Shown here: in pieces, positions 24,561 through 33,566 of the stretch
Position numbering within the stretch: the stretch's first letter is position 1
How the letters are laid out: every line of letters starts with the position of its first letter
NCBI GenBank assembly: GCA_003649445.1
Contig: QMRV01000003.1
Span: 9,920-73,919 of the forward strand
Length of the DNA: 64,000 nt
Direction: 5' to 3'
From: Thermoprotei archaeon
GTDB taxonomy: Archaea; Thermoproteota; Thermoprotei; Thermofilales; B15-G2
The notes under the pieces: generated by a model
What the model saw: the letters and a program-made list of their open reading frames with translations, nothing else
Told to the model about the DNA's origin: nothing
Databases searched by the model: none
Made by a program: the position numbers and the translations under genes

Positions 24561-25151
24561 CTAAATACGCGAGAACGAAGGCTTGGGAGGAGGAGCAACA
24601 AATATGTAGTATTTTTCTTCTCCTCTTATTTCTTCAAGTATCCTTTCTATGATAAGCTTTTTGGGATCAGGCAATTTAATTCTCTTCTTTATGTCCTCAA
24701 AGCTTGTAAAGGGAGATTTTTTACGTTCTTCTAAGATTTTCCATAATGTCTTCTTGCCTATTCCTCTTAAGAGCTCTAAACTGTGCATTTTTGTTGTTAA
24801 AGGCTGAGCCTTATTGAAAAACTCGACAAATCTTGCTTCCTGTTTAGTTACTATTTCTTCCACTATTCGAGGTAACTCATCACGCGCTAGGGGTGAGAGA
24901 TCCTCGTAAGAAATTCTTCTTAATACTCTTTCAACTTTATCTCTTATCCCTTTACCTATGAAAATTCTTTCGCCCGCAGACAATATTACTCCTGGATATG
25001 GGGCAACTTCAAGTAAAGTAAAGCAGTTTTCTCCAATCACTTGAGCTACAGGGCCCCTATACCCCTTGTATCTCTTTAGAGGAGTCGGAATATAGTCTAA
25101 CACATATGCATATTCTTCATAACATTTTCTTGTGAAAAACATTCTATTCAC
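24561..25151 (-). CDS. DUF655 family helix-hairpin-helix nucleic-acid-binding protein
   Basis: A 196-residue protein: an OB-like N-terminal region (YEEYAYVLDYIPTPLKRYKGYRGPVAQVIGENCFTLLEV, then VILSAGERIFIGKG) followed by a helix-hairpin-helix (LELLRGIGKKTLWKILEERKKSPFTSFEDI). This is the DUF655 family, almost always next to rpoF in archaea, as here where it overlaps the rpoF stop by 4 nt. A role in transcription or RNA binding is inferred from this linkage. Confidence 0.9.
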   Translation of the reverse strand: MNRMFFTRKCYEEYAYVLDYIPTPLKRYKGYRGPVAQVIGENCFTLLEVAPYPGVILSAGERIFIGKGIRDKVERVLRRISYEDLSPLARDELPRIVEEIVTKQEARFVEFFNKAQPLTTKMHSLELLRGIGKKTLWKILEERKKSPFTSFEDIKKRIKLPDPKKLIIERILEEIRGEEKYYIFVAPPPKPSFSRI

Positions 25152-25477
25152 CGATACTCATTTATAGTAGACAGCATTTTCTCCAAATCTTCGGGTAAGA
25201 ATACTTTGGTTGTCTCCTTAGCTAGAATGGCTCTAAGTTCATCTACTGTTCTAGGCATAATGTTTACTATTTGTACTGCCGAAAATTCGGATACTCCATA
25301 CTTCTTAGTTAGTTTTTCTAGAAGCTCTACTGCTTTTTCTTCATCTATTTTACTAAACTTCTTTAAATAGTCTAAAACTTTTTCTTGTAACTGAGATAAA
25401 CCATATTTTTCCTTAACTTCCTCTACTATTTTAGCAGCTTGAGGTAAGGCAATCATTCTTTGCGATAGTATTTTCAT
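25148..25477 (-). CDS. rpoF: DNA-directed RNA polymerase subunit F (Rpb4 homologue)
   Basis: 109 residues, all helical, with the Rpb4 pattern: SQRMIALPQAAKIVEEVKE, then LDYLKKFSKIDEEKAVELLEKL, VQIVNIMPRTVDELRAILAKE. RpoF pairs with RpoE as the polymerase stalk. It forms an operon with DUF655; the L21e gene that often precedes this pair is about 7 kb away. Confidence 0.93.
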   Translation of the reverse strand: MKILSQRMIALPQAAKIVEEVKEKYGLSQLQEKVLDYLKKFSKIDEEKAVELLEKLTKKYGVSEFSAVQIVNIMPRTVDELRAILAKETTKVFLPEDLEKMLSTINEYR

Positions 25478-25586
25478 ATCTTAGTTTTTAATGGATAGAG
25501 CCTTTTTATCTTTTTCGTTGAAACTCGAGACCATCCGAACAGAAAACATTTTAGTCAGCTGAATTTCTCCTAGTAGTAGATACTTC

Positions 25587-27323
25587 ATGACCTTAGAGAA
25601 AACCATACTTAAGTACGCACTTATTAATGCCATAAAGTATGGAGGCACCGCCTCACTGAAAGCAGTTATAGGCAAAGTACTCGCTGAAAATCCATCACTA
25701 AGAAAAAATATTAAAGAGGTAATAAAAGAAGCCGAAAAAATAGTAAATGAAGTCAACAAGATGAGTCTAGAGAAACAGCAAGAACTTCTTAAGAAAATGT
25801 TTCCTGAAGCAATAGTTGAAGAAAAGAAAGAAGTCAAAAAAGGTCTGCCGCCTCTACCTAATGCTGACAAGTATAGAGAGATTAGAACAAGGTTCGCACC
25901 AAATCCAGACTTTGTGTTGACGCTAGGTAATGCAAGGCCAGCAATATTAAGCTATGAGTATGCTCGATTATATAAAGGTAAATTCATATTAAGGTTTGAG
26001 GACACCGACCCTCGAACAAAAAGACCTTTACCAGAAGCATACGATTTGATAAAGGAGGACTTAAAATGGCTTAAAATTAAATGGGATGAAGAATATATTC
26101 AATCGCTTAGAATGAAAATATACTACTATTACGCTAAGAAGCTTCTCGAAAAAGGTTATGCATACATATGTACATGTTCTCCTGAAAAAATAAGAGAATA
26201 CAGAACTAAAGGAATCCGCTGCACATGTGCCGAAAAAGCTCCTGAAGACCAACTAGAGTTATGGGATAAAATGCTTGACGGATCTTTCGAGGAAGGACAA
26301 GCTGTTCTAAGAATAAAGACTGACCCCAAATATCCTGATCCTTCAGTAAGAGACTGGATTGCATTTAGGGTAATTGATACAAGTAAATATCCCCACCCAA
26401 TAGTGGGAGACAAGTATATTGTATGGCCTACATACAATTTTGCTTGCGCCATAGATGATCACGAAATGAAAATAACGCATATATTAAGAGCAAAAGAGCA
26501 TATATCTAACACAATAAAGCAGAAGTTTTTATACGAGCATCTTAAATGGAAATACCCGGAAGCAATACATTTTGGTAGATTGAAACTTGAAGGATTTATC
26601 TTAAGCAAGTCGAAAATACGTGCTGGAATAGAAAAGGGATTGTACATAGGTCCTGATGACATTAGGTTAGGAACATTAATGGCTCTACGTAAAAGAGGAT
26701 TCCTTCCAGAAAGTATATGGGACTTAATACTTGAAGTGGGTGTAAAATCTTCCGAAGCAACTATAAGCTTCATAAATCTCTGTGCTTTAAATAGAAAATA
26801 TCTCGAGCCTATAGCTAACAGGTACATGTTTGTATATGATCCGATACTTCTCGAGATACCCTCTGATAAAGACTTAGTGGCTAAGCTAAACTATCATCCA
26901 TCATTTCCAGAAAGAGGTACCAGAGAAATAGTTTTAAAATCAGTGGAAGGCAAAGTAAGAGTATATATTTGTAGAAACGATGCAATTAAGAACTTGGGTA
27001 AGCCTTTAAGACTAATAGGGCTAATCAACATTAGCTTATCTCGCGTGGAGGAAAATGTAGCTGAAGGAAATATAATCGGAGAAGATGTTAAAGAAGTAAA
27101 GGACCTTGGCGGTGAAATTATTCAGTGGGTGCCAGCAGATAATTATATTAAAGCCGAAGTAATGAGAGTTCAAGGAAATAGTATTGTAGTAGAAGAAGGA
27201 CTTGCTGATCCTGGTGTAAAATTGCTTTCAGTTAACGACAGAATACAGTTTATCAGGTACGGGTTTGTAAAACTAGATAGTGCTAGCGAAAATAAATATA
27301 AATTTATATACATTCACGACTAG
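25587..27323 (+). CDS. gltX: glutamyl-tRNA synthetase, archaeal type
   Basis: A 578-residue class Ic synthetase with the archaeal/eukaryotic-type C-terminal beta-barrels. An N-terminal helical extension of about 95 residues precedes the catalytic core. The first signature reads RFAPNPDFVLTLGNARPAI, so the HIGH equivalent is TLGN (residues 112-115), with threonine where the first histidine is usual. The second is GFILSKSKIRAG (KMSKS equivalent). Other core features (RFEDTDPR, WPTYNFACAIDDHEMKITHILR) are intact, so it should be active. The stop overlaps the convergent zinc-ribbon gene by 4 nt. Confidence 0.93.
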   Translation: MTLEKTILKYALINAIKYGGTASLKAVIGKVLAENPSLRKNIKEVIKEAEKIVNEVNKMSLEKQQELLKKMFPEAIVEEKKEVKKGLPPLPNADKYREIRTRFAPNPDFVLTLGNARPAILSYEYARLYKGKFILRFEDTDPRTKRPLPEAYDLIKEDLKWLKIKWDEEYIQSLRMKIYYYYAKKLLEKGYAYICTCSPEKIREYRTKGIRCTCAEKAPEDQLELWDKMLDGSFEEGQAVLRIKTDPKYPDPSVRDWIAFRVIDTSKYPHPIVGDKYIVWPTYNFACAIDDHEMKITHILRAKEHISNTIKQKFLYEHLKWKYPEAIHFGRLKLEGFILSKSKIRAGIEKGLYIGPDDIRLGTLMALRKRGFLPESIWDLILEVGVKSSEATISFINLCALNRKYLEPIANRYMFVYDPILLEIPSDKDLVAKLNYHPSFPERGTREIVLKSVEGKVRVYICRNDAIKNLGKPLRLIGLINISLSRVEENVAEGNIIGEDVKEVKDLGGEIIQWVPADNYIKAEVMRVQGNSIVVEEGLADPGVKLLSVNDRIQFIRYGFVKLDSASENKYKFIYIHD

Positions 27324-27712
27324 CTCTGCTTCCTAAGCGAAAAAGGTTTTCCTTCAAAAACTATTTCTTCGGGCAGTTTATCCTTATACTTATTGAGGAA
27401 CGCTAAGTCCTCTTTCTCTTTTCTCAAGTCGTCCGGCAGTAAAATTGCTATCTCGTCGATTATAGGATACCATCTTCCACAGTTTTTACAGAAGAGAACT
27501 CCTTCCTTAACTTCATACTTTACACACTTTTCACACGGCATATTTTTATCTTCACCTATATCTCTCCCTAAGTAACCGCAGTAAAGCTCGCAGAGAGGCT
27601 TTTCTTCCTCCAAAGTTCTTTCAGGATATTCAGTCCTCTCTATTACTATTAGCTGCAACGGAAAATGTTTACACATAGGACACGCTAACTTGTCCACTAA
27701 TCTGTATTTCAC
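27320..27712 (-). CDS. Trm112-like zinc-ribbon protein
   Basis: 130 residues: MKYRLVDKLACPMCKHFPLQLIVIE at the N-terminus and EGVLFCKNCGRWYPIIDEIAILLPDDLR at the C-terminus, the hallmark of Trm112, with an insert containing more cysteines (CELYCGYLG, CEKCVKY). Trm112 is the activating partner of several methyltransferases that modify rRNA, tRNA and release factor. The gene is alone on its strand and convergent with gltX. Confidence 0.83.
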   Translation of the reverse strand: MKYRLVDKLACPMCKHFPLQLIVIERTEYPERTLEEEKPLCELYCGYLGRDIGEDKNMPCEKCVKYEVKEGVLFCKNCGRWYPIIDEIAILLPDDLRKEKEDLAFLNKYKDKLPEEIVFEGKPFSLRKQS

Positions 27713-27843
27713 GAGTATTTTACTTGCTCCTATAACATAAGGTTTTCCACAGATAAACCACGTCCTTCAGCTGAGATAACCTTTATAGCGTAGAATGTAT
27801 TCTGCCTAAAGAACACTAAATACATACACTGCTGGGTGACCTT

Positions 27844-28389
27844 ATGAAACTTTTAGAAAAAGAACTAAAAAATCTTCTTCGAAAACATCCTGCCTTAGTC
27901 GAAGTACTTGTACATGCACAAAAATTAAGAGAATTTAGACTTCCTGATTTAGCCAAATCATGCGGTGGAGTAAAAACTCCCATAATCAGACGTTATATTA
28001 GACCTTTCATGAAAATGAATATAATTTACAGGAAGGAAGAAGGAGTGTATTGCTTTAATGATCTTTTTGACTCAGTAATATCCAATATATTAAACCAATT
28101 AAATATTATTTTACATACTGAAAAATTCTTACTAATGGAAGATAAAAGATATTATATTCTCTTAATTAATAAAAGAAAAGGAATCTATGTTAAAAGGCTT
28201 GATAAAAAAGTAATAGAAGCAATTCAAAGAAACTCGCAGACACTACCCCGTGAATTTTCTTTAAAAGATCTCTATACTAAACTAAATATGCCAAAGCCTT
28301 TAGCTTCACTTGCATTAAAGATAATGTGTTTAATTAACATTATAGAGAAGAAAAAAGTAAACAATAGAATAGTGTACTCATTTAAGTGA
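27844..28389 (+). CDS. winged-helix protein of unknown function
   Basis: 181 residues. Both halves look like winged helices: residues about 5-70 (HPALVEVLVHAQKLREFRLPDLAKSCGGVKTPIIRRYIRPFMKMNIIYRKEEGVY) and about 120-180 (LKDLYTKLNMPKPLASLALKIMCLINIIEKKK). A GGTGACCTT ribosome binding site precedes the ATG. It is probably a DNA-binding protein; I do not recognise the family. It overlaps the convergent neighbour by 8 nt. Confidence 0.7.
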   Translation: MKLLEKELKNLLRKHPALVEVLVHAQKLREFRLPDLAKSCGGVKTPIIRRYIRPFMKMNIIYRKEEGVYCFNDLFDSVISNILNQLNIILHTEKFLLMEDKRYYILLINKRKGIYVKRLDKKVIEAIQRNSQTLPREFSLKDLYTKLNMPKPLASLALKIMCLINIIEKKKVNNRIVYSFK

Positions 28390-28735
28390 TTATCTCATAT
28401 ACTAGTTGACCCATTTCACCATCAAAGCGCTTTCTAACAAGTCCCTTTTTCTCTAAGGAAATAATGGCCCTATATAGCTCTGCTGGAGAAATTTTTCTTC
28501 TCTTCGACCAGACATAAATTTCATCTTTACTGACTTTTCCTCTTTGCCGAATATAGTTATATATTAAACTCTCATAGCCCTGTTCATCCACTTTTACCTC
28601 CTTTAATTCAGTATCTTTTTTGACCTCTTTTACTGCAGTTACCCGCTTACTTTCTTCTTCCTTTTTACTTTCTACAAACTGAAAAAGTGTCACAGAAGGT
28701 ACTTCTTCCTCTCTTTTTCTTCTTTTTCTCGGCAT
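28382..28735 (-). CDS. basic winged-helix protein with a charged N-terminal tail
   Basis: About 117 residues. The N-terminus is MPRKRRKREEEVP followed by a Lys/Glu-rich stretch to about residue 50, then a winged helix (YESLIYNYIRQRGKVSKDEIYVWSKRRKISPAELYRAIISLEKKGLVRKRFDGEMG). A TTG at 28741 is in frame, but the ATG at 28735 is the natural start. It is likely a small DNA- or RNA-binding protein; the family is not recognised. Divergent from tRNA-Ala. Confidence 0.75.
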   Translation of the reverse strand: MPRKRRKREEEVPSVTLFQFVESKKEEESKRVTAVKEVKKDTELKEVKVDEQGYESLIYNYIRQRGKVSKDEIYVWSKRRKISPAELYRAIISLEKKGLVRKRFDGEMGQLVYEIIT

Positions 28736-28846
28736 AAGCAACTATTCTTTTATCATCAAAAAGAGGTATTTATTATTGACTATGATAAACTAAATTTCAA
28801 TATTGGGGCAGAAAAACTTATTTCACACAAAAGTAAGGGAGATAGT

Positions 28847-28952
28847 GGGCCGGTGGTGTAGCCTGGAGGCATGCCGCCCTCGCGAGCCTCTTCCCCAGAA
28901 CTGCGCGGGCCAAGAGAGGCGGAGGACCCGGGTTCAAATCCCGGCCGGTCCA
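28847..28952 (+). tRNA. tRNA-Ala (CGC) with a 32-nt intron
   Basis: The acceptor GGGCCGG (28847-28853) pairs with CCGGTCC (28945-28951) and includes G3:U70 (28849 with 28949), the alanine identity pair. The T arm is CCGGG-TTCAAAT-CCCGG. The anticodon stem CCGCC (28874-28878) pairs with GGCGG (28918-28922) only after removal of 28885-28916, a canonical 37/38 intron, giving anticodon CGC at 28881-28883. The junction folds as a bulge-helix-bulge with GCCT/GGGC inside the intron and one mismatch in the central helix. CCA is not encoded. Confidence 0.93.
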
Positions 28953-29164
28953 CTACTACTATTCTCTAGAGTACATTTATCAAATCATTTTTTACTAAAA
29001 ACACAATATTTTGAGTCCTTTAGATTATGTGTTTACTAAGGTATTTCTTTATGAAACAATTATTACATGAAAAATATACTACAGAATATTAGCTGATAAT
29101 ATTTCAGTATATCAGATAAAATAGCTTAGCATATTTTAACTATTTATAAGCCGAATAAGTCCCC

Positions 29165-29350
29165 GTGAGTAGAAGAAATCTTGGTGTAAAGAAAATACCA
29201 ATCCAATGTAGGATTCCGGTAGACCTAGATAGAAGATTTCGCCTAAAAATAGCAGAAAAATACGGCGTAAGAAGAGGCGCTCTTGAAAAGGCTTTAACAG
29301 AAGCCATTATGTTATGGCTTAAGGTTCAAGAAGAGGGTGGTAGACAATGA
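29165..29350 (+). CDS. ribbon-helix-helix DNA-binding protein
   Basis: A 61-residue basic protein starting with GTG: a beta strand (KKIPIQCRIPVDLDRRFRLKIAEKYG) and two helices (RRGALEKALTEAIMLWLKVQ) match the ribbon-helix-helix fold used by CopG/MetJ-like repressors, which bind as dimers. It overlaps the start of the surface-protein gene by 4 nt (ATGA), so the two are translationally coupled; it could regulate that gene. The TATA box (TATTTATAAG, about 29145-29154) is closer to the GTG than usual, so the exact start is uncertain. Confidence 0.75.
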   Translation: MSRRNLGVKKIPIQCRIPVDLDRRFRLKIAEKYGVRRGALEKALTEAIMLWLKVQEEGGRQ

Positions 29351-31350
29351 GATGCAAATCACTTATTTCTATAATAGCTGCATTAATCTTAGTAGCTCCT
29401 GTAATAGCTAGTTTAGCTCAAGTCTATGCCAGTCCTAGCACTACGACTTTCTACATTGAGATAGAGTATATCCTCAAGAGCCGTACACAAGTAAGCATTA
29501 TACTTGCACCGAATGAAGTAAGAGAAATAATAGCTCCTCCTGAACCCGAGGGCTATAAGCTAGAGTACATGATAGTAACCACTTCGCAGAAATATATACC
29601 CAAATACCTCGCTATAATGAACTACGATAAGGAGATACTAGAAGGAGACAAACTTTCGGCAGTAATTTCACTCAGCGGAAAAATTAAAATAGTGAACTCG
29701 GCTTCCAAGAACTTCACTACAACAATAGTAGTTGAAGCAATATACGCAAAGAGAACATGGATACCGATAACTCCTGAGACTAAAGAAATATCATTTAATG
29801 TAACTAAACCAGAGGATCCTCTCTTTACGCTGAAAAACTTAACCATAAGAGTAACTATAGACAACTACGCCCCCTACAGAGTATCCGACGTCATAGGTCC
29901 TGAAGGAACTTCTCTCATAGCGCTGGAATCTGCAAACAAGATCTCTGCATCGGCATTTAGCGTAGATCTAAAACACGTTGTGCTCGACTTTAGCTCAAGA
30001 GACCTTAGAGAAGGAACATACACTATAAAGCTGCTGTACTTTGAAAACGCAGAGCTCCCTTCAGCATTCATTGTTAGAAATGAGAAGTTCATTAAAGATT
30101 CTGTACCGCCACAGTCTCAGAAGAGCTTTACTGAGAGACAGCAGACAACAGCGAGACATTTAGGTTATGTAATAGTTCTCTACTCTGTAATCCCGAAACC
30201 AAGCTATACTAAAGCTGAAGTAAAAGTGATATCAGACTTAGTGGACCTAGTATTTAACCGGGCACAAGAAATAGTTACTTACGGAGCATCATACCTTGTT
30301 CCACCTCTCAGATTCAAGTTCTGGGTTAAAGCGTTCGTAGTATTCGGAGAAAAATTCACAGTAGTAAATGGACTCAAAGAACCACTAAATGTCCTGTACA
30401 TGCCTATAACAATAAAGCCTACAGGCAAGTGGACTCCTAAAGAAGTAATCGCAGAAGTCAGCAGCGAAGCCATTGAAGGCGCCGAGTATGCCTACCTAGT
30501 AGTACAGCTCCCACCCAACGCTAGAATAAGAGATGCAGTCTCGCCCTCCGGTATAACATTCTCAAAGTACGTCAGCAGCCAGATCGCCTGGGGTTCTACT
30601 AACAGAAGTGTAAGCGTCTCTTCAAGAGAACTGTACATTCAAGTAAAGTCTAAGAACATTATGGAAGTAGGCTCCTACAGAATTTACGTAGACTGGCTCC
30701 CAATAAACTTGAAAGTCGTCGACTATAAGGGCAATCCTATTCCAGGAGCCAAAGTAACAATAAAAAGCGGCGCAATGATACTCAAAGGTGAAACTTCAGA
30801 ATCAGGGCAAGTGAAATTAACCCCCTATGTCCCTGGAACTTACGAATTAACAGTATACTTCAAAGGAAAGCTAGTAAACAAAACAATAATTCCAGCATTT
30901 TACGAAAAAACATTCACAGTAAAGTGCTCAGTATACGACTTAAAAGTAACAGTAGTAGGTGCCAGAGGCCAAAGCCTAAGTGGAGCTATAGTACTGCTAG
31001 TCGATAGCTCAACTAACACAGAACTCTACAGCCTAGTGACAGATGACACAGGCACTTGTGTGTTCAAACAAATACCAGCAGGAGAATATACACTAATAGC
31101 TAGATATAAACGTGTATCTTCATCGATAAAAATAACTGTAGACAAACCTCTCGAAAAGAAAATTCAGCTAGATGTATTCATAGATACTCCACTACTAAAT
31201 CTAACACTAACAACTAAAGAAACAATAGGCGTAGCATTAGCACTGATTACTCTGGCAGGACTAATTAAAATCGCAAGCTCCCGCCTAGTCAAGAAAAAGA
31301 GTAAAGATAACGAAATAGAGGAGTCGATAGAAGAGGAAAAAGAACAATAA
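29347..31350 (+). CDS. secreted, membrane-anchored surface protein with carboxypeptidase regulatory-like domains
   Basis: 667 residues: a signal peptide (ISIIAALILVAPVIASLAQVYAS), a long beta-rich ectodomain, two tandem CarboxypepD_reg-like/Ig-fold repeats (VVDYKGNPIPGAKVTIKSG ... ESGQVKLTPYVPGTYELTVYFKG and VVGARGQSLSGAIVLLVDS ... DTGTCVFKQIPAGEYTLIARY), one C-terminal transmembrane helix (IGVALALITLAGLIKIASS) and a charged cytoplasmic tail rich in Glu and Lys. It is probably an envelope protein exposed outside the cell. Ligand and partners are unknown. Cotranslated with the ribbon-helix-helix gene. Confidence 0.8.
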   Translation: MRCKSLISIIAALILVAPVIASLAQVYASPSTTTFYIEIEYILKSRTQVSIILAPNEVREIIAPPEPEGYKLEYMIVTTSQKYIPKYLAIMNYDKEILEGDKLSAVISLSGKIKIVNSASKNFTTTIVVEAIYAKRTWIPITPETKEISFNVTKPEDPLFTLKNLTIRVTIDNYAPYRVSDVIGPEGTSLIALESANKISASAFSVDLKHVVLDFSSRDLREGTYTIKLLYFENAELPSAFIVRNEKFIKDSVPPQSQKSFTERQQTTARHLGYVIVLYSVIPKPSYTKAEVKVISDLVDLVFNRAQEIVTYGASYLVPPLRFKFWVKAFVVFGEKFTVVNGLKEPLNVLYMPITIKPTGKWTPKEVIAEVSSEAIEGAEYAYLVVQLPPNARIRDAVSPSGITFSKYVSSQIAWGSTNRSVSVSSRELYIQVKSKNIMEVGSYRIYVDWLPINLKVVDYKGNPIPGAKVTIKSGAMILKGETSESGQVKLTPYVPGTYELTVYFKGKLVNKTIIPAFYEKTFTVKCSVYDLKVTVVGARGQSLSGAIVLLVDSSTNTELYSLVTDDTGTCVFKQIPAGEYTLIARYKRVSSSIKITVDKPLEKKIQLDVFIDTPLLNLTLTTKETIGVALALITLAGLIKIASSRLVKKKSKDNEIEESIEEEKEQ

Positions 31351-31449
31351 ATATTTAAATAAATTTTGTAGAAAATTTATTAATAAACGTTTTCTTTATC
31401 CTTAAAGAATAATTAAGCTTTTATACTAGCTAGGAGACCCTTTCTTGAG

Positions 31450-32910
31450 ATGTCTATAACTATTTTACAGAGAGAACTTAAAGAAGTAGAGCTCAAGGAT
31501 ACTCTATTCGATAAATACTTAGATTTCATGAAAGAAGTTTTCGAAACTAGATTTAAAAACTACCTTGAATACACAATTAAATCAACATACAATATGTCTC
31601 CCTGCCTTTTAGTAAAAATTTCACAACCACCTGGCGCTTCTACTGAAGTACTAATACTTGCAGCAAAAAATCCTAAATACAGCATCAGCGGTCTACATGC
31701 ACGTCATGAGATATTAAATGAAATATCGCAAATAATCGAGCTATACACCTACTTTTTCATAGAGACAGAAGGTTTCGGTCATGTGTATTTTATATACGTA
31801 CCAGGTCAGCCGATAATTCCCTTAAGACAATTAACAAGAAAACATAAGATAGTAGAGAGACTGTTCTTTGAAAATATGATTTACTTATTTGTATTCTCTA
31901 TGTTAATATCAGTAGGAATTTATTTACTATTATCAGCATTCATACCATTAGAATATTTACCTATTGCAATAATATTATCTCAAACTCCCCTCATTATTTT
32001 TGCGCCACAAATAATAGAAGCACTTACCGACTGGGTAATAACCAGAGATTTCCCCTTGGTAGTAATTGTAGATATTTCTTTACCATTCAATGAATATGAT
32101 AACTTTGTAAAAAATATATTTAATAAATACAAATATGAAATAAAAAGAGAAATCTATAACGTAATATCAAAAAACTTCACATCAGAAGAAAATAGCCAGA
32201 AAATAGCTAGTATACTAGAAAAGTATGGAGCATCAGTAGACCCACTTCATATTAAGATCAGGATAACTGACTTATATTCACTAGTTACCACTGTATTTGA
32301 AAAATACAATCTCAAGGTGCCGAAAATAATACTGTCGAATATAATAATTCCGAACGCCGCTGCTAGTGGAGTACTAAGCTCTAATTCAGTTCTTTTAATT
32401 ACATCAGGTTTACTAGTAAAACTCAACGATGAGGAGATAATGGCCGTAATAGGTCATGAAGCTAGCCACATGAAAAATAAAGACCCGCTCATATTCTACT
32501 TGTTAAGCTCAGTAGAGTACTTGACTAGAGTGTATATTTTGACATATATTCTCTTCCCACTACTACTTAAACTAGGTGTATTCTTTGAGCTAGTTTACCT
32601 ATACATATCTTTAACAGCCTTATTCTTTGTAGCAAAATTCTTAGAAACAAGAGCCGACATAGAGTCAGCTGTTGTTCTCGGAAAAGGCTCTGCCCTCGCT
32701 GCAGCTCTTAAGAAAATAGGCTTGCGTAGACTTTTAAGAGAAATCAAAGTATATGGAAGAACTAGAAGCTGGCTACTATGGGACCCACATCCACCTATAG
32801 CTTTCAGAATAACGCTACTCGAAAAAATTAATCAGCTTCAAGTAAAGAATCCGTGGATTTTCTCAATAAAATACTGCCTAAAAGATTTTATCAAATCACT
32901 AACAGTATAG
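31450..32910 (+). CDS. M48 family membrane metalloprotease
   Basis: 486 residues. Zinc motif HEASH at 336-340 (HExxH), with the third ligand likely in FLETRADIESA near residue 399. Two membrane helices lie at about 140-190 (MIYLFVFSMLISVGIYLLLSAFI, LPIAIILSQTPLIIFAP) and two more after the active site (YILTYILFPLLLKLGVFFELVYLYISL). This is the HtpX/STE24-like arrangement, a membrane protease of quality control. The N-terminal 130 residues are not part of the core family. Confidence 0.87.
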   Translation: MSITILQRELKEVELKDTLFDKYLDFMKEVFETRFKNYLEYTIKSTYNMSPCLLVKISQPPGASTEVLILAAKNPKYSISGLHARHEILNEISQIIELYTYFFIETEGFGHVYFIYVPGQPIIPLRQLTRKHKIVERLFFENMIYLFVFSMLISVGIYLLLSAFIPLEYLPIAIILSQTPLIIFAPQIIEALTDWVITRDFPLVVIVDISLPFNEYDNFVKNIFNKYKYEIKREIYNVISKNFTSEENSQKIASILEKYGASVDPLHIKIRITDLYSLVTTVFEKYNLKVPKIILSNIIIPNAAASGVLSSNSVLLITSGLLVKLNDEEIMAVIGHEASHMKNKDPLIFYLLSSVEYLTRVYILTYILFPLLLKLGVFFELVYLYISLTALFFVAKFLETRADIESAVVLGKGSALAAALKKIGLRRLLREIKVYGRTRSWLLWDPHPPIAFRITLLEKINQLQVKNPWIFSIKYCLKDFIKSLTV

Positions 32911-32954
32911 CTTCCTCAACGAAACATTAATATTATAGTATTTAAAAGTAGATA

Positions 32955-33026
32955 GTGACTCGCCGCGATGATTTAGGGCCCAAGCTATGATCTAATGAAT
33001 AGTGTTTGTAATGAGCGGCGAATCAC
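32955..33026 (+). ncRNA. structured RNA with a 12-position terminal stem, C/D-like spacing
   Basis: GTGACTCGCCGC (32955-32966) pairs with GCGGCGAATCAC (33015-33026), with one C/A mismatch. A TATA-like ATTAATATTATAG about 26-28 nt before predicts transcription starting at about 32955, the first base of the stem. Inside the loop the spacing mimics a C/D sRNA: ATGATTT (32968-32974), 12 nt, ATGA (32987-32990), a short spacer, TAATGA, 12 nt, ATGA (33011-33014). Boxes D and D' lack the canonical CTGA, so this may be a divergent C/D RNA or a structured leader of the next gene, whose GGTGA ribosome binding site begins right after the stem. Confidence 0.55.
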
Positions 33027-33035
33027 GGTGAAAAC

Positions 33036-33566
33036 ATGCCTAAAGCGAGAAGATCTAAGAGAAGACCTCCTAAAAGGAAAGTAAAGAAGAAAAAGAAGTC
33101 TTCGGGCTTCTCATCAAAACACATAATCATTATAGGCGCGATTTTATACATAGTACCCTTAATAGCTAGCCTACTTAATCAGAACTTTTCAGAAGAAGTA
33201 TTTCTGAGAAAAATGTTAGAGACTTTAGCCTCATTGGCCTTATTTATATCAATATACATGGCGCTCAAAGTAGAGATCAGTAAACATTACAGAAAACTTA
33301 TAGAGTCAAAGCTTCTCTTAAGTAAAGCTCCAGCAGTTACTGCTGTTGCTGAACAAGTTGTAGAAACTCCTACAGCAAGGCCTACGACGACTGTAGCTGC
33401 AACCAAGTCAGAAGCTCCAGTAACTATAACTCCTTCAATTAGTAGAGAAGAAAGAGAAGAGGTCCCCCTAGCTTCTAAGAAAACATGCCCCTATTGTGGA
33501 GGAGATCTCCCTCTAGGAGATATTCACATATTCTGTCCTCACTGTGGAAGAAAACTTAGAGATTAA
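33036..33566 (+). CDS. membrane protein with basic N-terminus and C-terminal zinc ribbon
   Basis: 176 residues: a very basic start (PKARRSKRRPPKRKVKKKKK), two hydrophobic helices (HIIIIGAILYIVPLIASLL and MLETLASLALFISIYMAL), a Ser/Thr/Pro/Ala-rich linker, and a zinc ribbon (CPYCGGDLPLGDIHIFCPHCGRKL). The basic stretch could bind RNA or lipid headgroups. Function unknown. GGTGA precedes the ATG. It overlaps the convergent korC gene by 4 nt. Confidence 0.78.
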   Translation: MPKARRSKRRPPKRKVKKKKKSSGFSSKHIIIIGAILYIVPLIASLLNQNFSEEVFLRKMLETLASLALFISIYMALKVEISKHYRKLIESKLLLSKAPAVTAVAEQVVETPTARPTTTVAATKSEAPVTITPSISREEREEVPLASKKTCPYCGGDLPLGDIHIFCPHCGRKLRD

